Positions 57,731 to 64,000 of a stretch of 64,000 nt of DNA are shown here, one piece after another. Origin of the DNA: Acanthaster planci. Taxonomy: Eukaryota; Echinodermata; Asteroidea; Valvatida; Acanthasteridae. Each line of letters starts with the position of its first letter. Position 1 is the stretch's first letter. Under the pieces are notes generated by a model. That model searched no databases. It saw nothing but the letters and a program-made list of their open reading frames with translations, and was not told the DNA's origin. A program made the translations under genes and the position numbers. The DNA lies in assembly GCF_001949145.1 (NCBI RefSeq), contig NW_019091493.1, forward strand, positions 355,801 through 419,800, given 5' to 3'.

Positions 57731-59500
57731 GTGTGAGTAATGTGCCACCGGCAATCGATGTGGCTCATGCATGCTTGACATTTGATGACTTAAAGCCAGT
57801 TCGTCAGGTTCCTTGCCCAATTGCAATTAACACGTTATCATCACATGACATTGGCCGACCAACCATCTGCATGCCTGCCTACTACATCAGCTTACCTTTG
57901 AAAGCCTCTCCAGTTCAAGTGATATATCTCCTGATTGGTCAACAGAGCTCACATTGCAAGAAGCTCTCGCTGACATGAGCCAGCGAGCGGAATCTTGCAT
58001 CGGGATGGTGAAAAGCACCTTAAAAGTTCACTTAACTTGACGAATCGAAGGCAGAGCAGGCTCTCAAAAGTGCACATTACTCGAGGGATGGTGGGAAAAG
58101 AAATGGGCAAAAGTGCAGTGATCAGGGCGGTTTACTTCATTTGCAGTAAGCCACTTGGAGAATGATTGAGAACGAAGTGTGCACTAGTTCTTAATATTGA
58201 TCGTGAGACTGAGAGACCTTCATATCCGGTGGGCAATTCGGCCCTGTTGGCTAACAGGTTGAAAAATGCTTTTTTTTCCCTCTGCGGTAATCATTTGTCG
58301 CCAGGGTTTGGCCCAGATTTTCTGACAGATTGCTACACAGTTGCCCATGTTGGTTTTTTGTGCATGGGGCTGTGTGGTTGCAATATAGGTCAGGTTACCA
58401 AATTGATCATGCTGGCACATTGCTTGCTAGTTAGAGTAATAATCAGGTTGTATCCCTTCCCCCATCCCTTGTGCGGTTCAGGGTTCCTCTGTGAATCTTT
58501 TAAGAAGAGAGTTTCCTTGATAGGTCTTTAATGGCTTGTGAACTTAAATTATGAGGAAGTTGTGTCTTACATAGATAGTTCTGATGTTACAAAAATTTGA
58601 CAGATTGGTACATGTACATTGTTTTTTCTCCAAGTACTGTAAAATTTGTAAGATTACATGCTCGGTAGAGCATGGAATTGTTGTGCCATGTCAAGCCTTT
58701 TTTTGTGCATGCGTATCCCATAGGAGCTTGCTGTGTGACGATGTCTGTTTAAGATGGAACATCGTCGAGTGTAAAGTCAGTATGCTGCAGCTGCCGAATG
58801 GTTTGCTGCGGGCATTGACTGCTCCGAGATTACCCCGCACGAGATCTCCTCAAACAAATAGTTCAGAACATTTGCGGGGAAAGGCACTCCACCCCTGCCA
58901 ATGTGCACTTAGAACACAGAGAGTAGGAAAAAAAAAAGTCCCACAAGTCAAAGCTACTCGTACTCCTCAACAAGCCACTCAGGAAAGGTATAAAAACATT
59001 CTCAGAGTGAGAGTCCAAAAAGAGAAGAGAGAATTTTTTCTGTAAAAGACAGACATAAGAAAGGAGGGTGCTCTAGGCACTGTGGAATAATAGTGGTTTC
59101 CCAAAGTAATCATCGTGTCAAGTTCTGAAGAAAGGAAAGAAGGACGTGAGAATGTCTGTTCTGCACTAAACTCTCTGAATATTCAGAGACGGAGGTGCTG
59201 TTGGAGGTAAAGGGGGGTCGTTTGTGTTAGGCCGGAAGGGGAATTGACTTACCCGTGTATATTTGATTGTGTCTCTGCTTAAAACGGTCAGTAGCACTGG
59301 TATAGGGTGTTGCAGATCATCATGGAGGATGCCGATAGTTCCGTCTTTTCACGCTCTCCGTGGACAAACATGTACTGTTATTAGGGCTAGAGTTGGTCTG
59401 ATTGGAGCTGGTGTTGGAACTACCACTCTTTGAAAAGTAACTTGTGTATTAACCTGTCCTGAACGGATGTAGGGACAAATCAGACTGGACTTGGGTCAGG
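57731..59500. other. Mostly non-coding; complex island 58780-59000
   Basis: 58780-59000 is complex and GC-richer (GGGCATTGACTGCTCCGAGA; CCCCGCACGAGATC), inside a 153-codon + frame (58584-59045) that becomes Lys/Arg/Gln-rich. No splice-site pair makes it convincing. 57900-58140 contains CCAATCAGG-type words on the minus strand. Confidence 0.35.
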
Positions 59501-59587
59501 ATGGCTTCGGCAATGGAGTACCGACATCATGTTAGTGTCAGGAGCGTGGCCATGTGCAGAGATGTAGATGGCGTGACCGAGAATATC
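59501..59587 (+). CDS. Candidate first coding exon, unidentified
   Basis: An ATG in fair initiation context (TCAGGATGG, 59501) opens 29 codons to the consensus donor ATC|GTAAGC at 59588. The peptide begins MASAMEYRHHVSVRSVAMCR and continues DVDGVTENI. It could be a first coding exon, or an internal exon using AG at 59497-59498 or thereabouts, though there is no pyrimidine tract. The frame continues past the donor to 59722. No promoter element is obvious just upstream. Confidence 0.27.
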
Positions 59588-60339
59588 GTAAGCCTTAGCA
59601 TGTGTGTTTGCTGTCTGCGCATTTTCCCCCACCAGAGTTTGGGCCCGTTAACCATTAAACTGAATCTGGTTCTTCACTTCATCAGTCTCTGCAGCTTGCA
59701 TTGCGTGCGTGCCAGTCGGTAGAAAAGATGACTCACGTATCCTGTGTGGAATGATATCAGTGTTCATGTTGTCTTTCTGAGTTTACTCGGTTGGCAATCC
59801 AGACAGGGGGACAGTACATTGATTGGTGACCATGCTGTTGACCGTCTGCCATCATGTTTACCATCTGACAGTGCAGATCATTACATTCTCATTCAGGACC
59901 TGACATGGTCTTGACACGCATACACTATCCATGATCAGTCATCCCAAGCAGCTTACTTGAATGTGCCAGTGCAAATGCTAGGGTGCAGTTACCATGAAAC
60001 AATAGCCAGTATCACTTAGTACCCAGTCACCAGTGTTCTAACAGGATTTCAGGTCAAGATTTGTTGAGTACACCATCCAGTTGTCAGTTCGGTCATTATT
60101 ATCATCTGTTTTTTGCCTGTTTATTTTTCTTTTTCTTGACCATCAAAAAAAGTGTCTGATTTCTTTGCGTACATGTACATGTTCCGTAGATGTGGGTGTA
60201 TACGTATGCATAATTTACGCTCTTTGATCACTGGCAGGTTGATCAAAGATACAAGCAGCTAAGTAAGTCTGCGGGATACCTTTAGGTAAAACACAGGCCA
60301 TGCTCAGCTCATGCTGTACTTTAGAATCTAGTTAGTTTT
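59588..60339. other. Non-coding stretch, no gene seen
   Basis: Contains AT-rich sequence, an ACATGTACATG word near 60170 and a 25-bp CACTGGCAG...GTAAGTCT pair (60238-60267), too short to call an exon. Confidence 0.4.
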
Positions 60340-60715
60340 GAATGGGCTGCAGCACTTGAGCTTTTAGCCTTGAAAAGTGCTATGGCACTCAAGATTTTAG
60401 TTAGCCAAAAAATTGGCACTTCAGCACTAAAATCTTGACTACTCTTTGAGATTTTGTTGCTGCAGCTTTTTTAGATTTCAGATATTTTAAGTGCTACAGG
60501 GCTTTTGATTTTAGTTAGGAGAGTGCAACCGTTCTTCAAATTTCATTTTGTTTTACTAGAACACTTTAAATTTTAGTCTTGAAAGTGCTATATTGCTTGA
60601 GATTTCAGTAAGTCTTGTCAGTACTTCAGGTTTTTGGTCTTGAAAGTGCCATAGCAGTTTGGATTCTAGCTAGTCTGGTTCTAGTATTTCAGCACTAAAA
60701 TCTTAAGTAGAGTAT
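60340..60715. repeat. Degenerate tandem array (CTTGAAAAGTGCTAT family)
   Basis: Recurring words TTTTAG-CTTGAAA-GTGCTAT (about 60362, 60572, 60638), GCACTCAAGATTTTAGTTAG (about 60386-60405 and variants at 60500, 60598), and TTCAGCACTAAAATCTT twice (60420-60436 and 60687-60705) indicate an old, strongly diverged tandem repeat with a period near 70 bp and local inversions. Confidence 0.6.
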
Positions 60716-62387
60716 TCACTTTTGTCGCCACACCTATATTTACCGTATTCATAGTACATGTATACAATTACTTCATCATCACATTCAGTGTGTTTAGTAT
60801 TTCTGCATGCAGGATCTGTGTGTTCTTTATGTCTTCTTAAGTTGATGTAGATGTGTAGATGTGTACACATGCTGTGCTCCTGTTTCTTTGAAGTTTTAAG
60901 CAACTGTTCTCATGCAACACCTACATGTACATTCAGTGTGAGATGGGTTTTATGTAAAAGGAATAAATACACCATGCACATACATGTACATGTACATGTA
61001 TTTGGTTGGTCTGAAAGATTTGTTGAAGACCAGCTTAGGTGAATGGGTGCTGACAATGACCAGTGCTTTGGCTTTAGCCATTATCAGCATCCATTCTTCA
61101 GAGCCAAGCTACTGGCCAAGCGCATGCTTTTTCCCATTTGTACCTTTCAAGTCAGTGAGACTAAAATATACATACGCAACGATTGCATTCAACAATTTTA
61201 CTTCCCTTTTTTTTTCAAACACCCTCTTGCCATGTTGTGGACATGCCTGTTACAAGTAGTTGTAAACAGTCTCCTAATATGGAGTTTGGCACGTGATGGG
61301 TGCCGTGCGAGTCGGCAAAGAATGTGATAAGCAAGTGTAAGGACTCTAAATATGAACTCATCGTTAATAAGTGAAACTTGTGAATGTTCAACCAATACAA
61401 GGGCAAAGTGAAGATTTCGTTGGAGTCTGAAGTTCGTTTGACACCAGAAAAGTATTTAAGATCGGCCAGCCAGTGCCTAACTGTTTAAGACTGGCTGTGT
61501 TATGGGCTTCTTCAGCAATAGGAATGGCTAACCGTCTCAGGTATTTATGAATAGATGTTAACAGTTGGCAATTTCAAAGTTTGCGATGAACTGCAGAACT
61601 GCTGAACTTTGTTCATTGGCTAACACACCAGCCCGGCCTATTCATCAGCAGAAATCCATCACATAAACTCATCAAAATGGCAGTGATATTTTATTACACC
61701 CCTGCCATTGAACCCATAAATTTTTTGCCTTGACCTCCAGCAAATTCTGAGGTGCTCTCCTGTGCCTTGGCAACAAAGACAACACGATCCAGTAATTGGT
61801 GGCAATTCAATAAAAGGAATGAATTATAGCAGCCATTGCAGCGTCCTTGGCCAGACTTGCCCGTTGCTGGTCAGAGGTGTTGCACCATCTGACCATTAAT
61901 AACTATCCCCGGTTGCCCTTGGCTACCTGGACAAATTCTGTCTCAATTTGAGCTGAGCAGAGTAGCAATGATTGAAGTGTATCTGTCCGTCGTCTGTGTT
62001 CACCATTTGTTGACTTTTTTTATTTCAATTTGAACGATTTTTTTTTTGTAATTCCTGGCATGAGTTACATGTATTTCCCGCTGGGCAGCTGTCTGAACTT
62101 TGTCTGTTTGCCGGAACCTTGAATCTTGTTTTGTAGTAAATTTTCATTAATTTTCAAATGTACATATTTGTATTTATCCATCATGACATTTCAAAAGTAT
62201 TCTCTTGCTGATTAAGTGCGAAATTGCTTCATCTTTGAGAGTGAATGTTAGTGTTAAATTGATGGAGCTTGAAATGTAAATCATAGATGAATTTACATGT
62301 GGCACACAGGGTGATAATCTGAAGGTAGATGTTCCCATGTGCAGTCATATTCTGACTTGTTATCTTGCCTTACCTTCTTCAATGCAG
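60716..62387. other. Non-coding; regulatory-looking block 61610-61960
   Basis: 60980-61002 is an (ACATGT)n patch. 61610-61960 is complex and contains CCTATTCATCAG, CAGTAATTGGTGGCAATTCA and AAGGAATGAATTATAG (three TAAT/ATTA-type sites within about 45 bases near 61793) and CCATTAATAACTATCC (about 61892). This is homeodomain-site-rich sequence of the type found in developmental enhancers; function is inferred. Confidence 0.35.
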
Positions 62388-62476
62388 ATTTTCTTCCTTA
62401 TTTTTTACGTGGTGAATGTCAAAGTCCTGATCTTGGAAACCATGACAACCAATTTGTCGCTGTCAGCCACTCCAAG
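62388..62476 (+). CDS. Candidate exon, unidentified
   Basis: An excellent acceptor (CTTGCCTTACCTTCTTCAATGCAG) precedes an open + frame to 62644. The first part reads DFLPYFLRGECQSPDLGNHD and then NQFVAVSHSK, ending at a mediocre donor AAG|GTCAGG (62477). An alternative donor TGTG|GTGAGT lies near 62631, after a Lys-rich simple stretch from A9 runs. No domain is recognised. Confidence 0.2.
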
Positions 62477-62644
62477 GTCAGGCGGATTAATCTAAAAGGA
62501 TCGTGTCATGCACAGAGAAAGATTCTTGGGCATCATCGCTGTTTATCTTGCCCTTCTGAAAACACCAGCAAAAAAAAAAGAAAAAAAAAGAAATCCTTAT
62601 TAGCTGGCCGCCCGCGTATATTTGGCTGTGGTGAGTGTTTGTAA

Positions 62645-63059
62645 TGACACTCACGTCCCCCCGCATGTTTTCACAGGCCCTCTCTAATGGAAGTCTCCCT
62701 ACGTGATGTATTTACACTCTACCTTGTCTCCCCATTCCCTTCAATGTAGCATGGCAGAAGTGCTACTGGAACCTGCTTTGGGGAAAGACAGAAAGATCGC
62801 AAAGTTGATTGTACCTGTCAAGGTCACTCATGTTGGGTGAAAGTGGAAGAGACTGATTGGCTCGTACAAACTTTGGAAGGGTCACACAAATTTTCTCAGT
62901 TGGTACTTTGGGCAAAGAGTGTGTTATGCATGGCCCAACCTATGGTACTTGTGTGTGCCCACCCCACTATACTTGTACATGTAAGTCTGATGCTGCGGGA
63001 GAGCCTTTTGAGTTCTACAGGTATTTAAAAGATATTGGGTAATAGAAATCAGTGGGAGC
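62645..63059. other. Non-coding stretch, no gene seen
   Basis: A perfect 8-bp inverted pair GTGAGTGT...ACACTCAC spans 62631-62654. The short Cys-containing frame at 62857-63042 has no splice support. Confidence 0.4.
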
Positions 63060-63345
63060 CAAAGATCATATAGCGCTGCATAGCAGCGCAAGATGGAGAG
63101 CTTCACCGTGAATACACGCAAAACATTGTAATCGCATGGGCGCCATTTCAGCAAGTGATACGCCTGCGCAATGCGCATTAATGCAAAGGCGCAGGCGCCG
63201 CGGCAGGCATGTACACCTGGTGCACCTGCGCCTGTGCATTACCTTGAACTGCGCAGGCGTGTTGCTTGCTGAAACGGCGCCCATGGTAATGACACCTTTT
63301 GGGCAGAGTGATCCATCTTGCACCTTCGGCGCTATACGATCTTTG
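63060..63345. mobile_element. GC-rich foldback element (long inverted arms)
   Basis: CAAAGATCATATAGCGC (63060) pairs with GCGCTATACGATCTTTG (to 63345). Pairing continues through GCAAGATGGA, CATGGGCGCCATTTCAGCAAG, ACGCCTGCGCA and AGGCGCAGG toward a short centre. Arms are about 130 bp with moderate divergence. No transposase. The element is far more GC- and CpG-rich than its surroundings, which makes both-strand frames (for example 63136-63492 and 63178-63591) artefacts. Fits a foldback MITE. Confidence 0.88.
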
Positions 63346-64000
63346 ATGGGAACTGCCAATGTTTCTCACCCATTTACTGTCTGTATTTCTCAGAATATCA
63401 GGCCGAGTGATGGCATCAAAACAAAAAAACTGAACCTGCTCTTTTTTGGGGGTAATCTTTTCTACACACAGGATCTTACATGTATCTCTTAGTTTCTTAT
63501 GTTTTTTGTCTTGGTCCTTGCTTTTTTCTTTTTTCTCCAGTGCCCCCCAGCAAATACACTGTGCACATTTGCTACAGGCACTGTGGATCATTTCCTGCTC
63601 TGTGTGAAGACATGCTTAGAAATCTGTGATACCCTAACAGGTGTACATGTATGTATGTGCGCAAATACGTAGATCATGTAATCATGCCAGTCCACTTCCA
63701 TTCTTTAAAGGTCTGGTCTCAACATCTAGCACATCTGTCTTTAACTGTTGTCTATCCTGCCAGTGTATCTTGTGTTGTCTCATGTCTCCTGTCTTATGTT
63801 TCTTGTCCAGTCTGAACCATTGTTCGTGTAAATAGGGAAAGCCAAAAGCATAGTGCTTTTTTCCCCTACATGTTGGTAATAATTTAGACTGTGAACAATT
63901 ATCAAACTTGATACACCAGTTCCCATTAATTGTTGCAACAAATTTCACTGTTTGTATGTTTTTGATGTACTTGGGATTTCATATTTCGCCGACATGAAAT
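63346..64000. other. Non-coding end of window
   Basis: AT- and T-rich sequence with ACATGTATG words near 63640-63660 and no supported exon. Confidence 0.45.

Noticed and set aside
60247-60262. Micro-exon candidate between CACTGGCAG and GTAAGTCT
   Set aside because: Only about 20-25 bp and no supporting evidence.
63136-63591. 118- and 137-codon frames on opposite strands
   Set aside because: They run through the GC-rich foldback, where stops are scarce on both strands.
1-64000. Reverse transcriptase, transposase, integrase or viral genes
   Set aside because: No long frame and no recognisable catalytic motif such as a YxDD box or DDE/D spacing was seen on either strand.

Overview
The window looks like nuclear DNA from an animal with a repeat-rich, intron-rich genome, not a microbe or virus. 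No uninterrupted reading frame exceeds about 216 codons. There are no bacterial-style operons, rRNAs or intact tRNA genes. The sequence is AT-leaning, with short GC-richer islands. It is saturated with the palindromic word ACATGTAC/TACATGTA and carries several families of short inverted-repeat transposons, tRNA-derived (SINE-like) fragments and minisatellites. This texture fits a marine invertebrate, and an amphioxus-like cephalochordate is my best guess. That is an inference from repeat texture only; a hemichordate, echinoderm or mollusc cannot be excluded.

Coding content is very low. The best-supported piece is one 117-bp internal exon on the + strand at 18869-18985. It has a clean CAG acceptor and a consensus gtaagt donor, is phase 0 at both ends, and encodes a charged coiled-coil-like segment. 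Weaker + strand exon candidates, each an open segment with plausible splice sites, lie near 9949, 40107, 43250, 46858, 49676, 57647, 59501 and 62388. I cannot name the gene or genes, nor show that the candidates belong together. Most of the window is therefore best read as introns and/or intergenic DNA around a gene transcribed left to right.

Layout. 1-12 kb: non-coding, with a near-perfect hairpin (1863-1926), an ACATGTAC-rich patch, a homeodomain-site cluster (3429-3471), a dispersed repeat and a 40-bp minisatellite (9379-9618). 12-25 kb: two copies of a CAATAC-ended inverted-repeat element (12479, 17921), a TAGAGTACCGA-ended element (13621), the main exon, a diverged tandem array (20.5-21 kb) and a long foldback (24492-24852). 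25-38 kb: two SINE-like copies (29.0 and 32.2 kb), a 26-bp hairpin minisatellite (34601-34730), and members of a three-copy element family (8836 inverted, 30556, 37991). 38.7-47.4 kb: the richest cluster of GC-richer islands, with homeodomain-type sites, candidate exons and a Tc1/mariner-type non-autonomous element (41995-42420). 49-57 kb: a nearly perfect 241-bp tandem duplication, a TATA box, a tRNA-like SINE head and two minisatellites. 57.6-64 kb: exon candidates, a degenerate array, an AT-rich regulatory-looking block and a GC-rich foldback (63060-63345).

I found nothing that supports a new enzymatic or defence system. The notable content is the set of mobile-element families and the regulatory-looking islands around a sparse gene.
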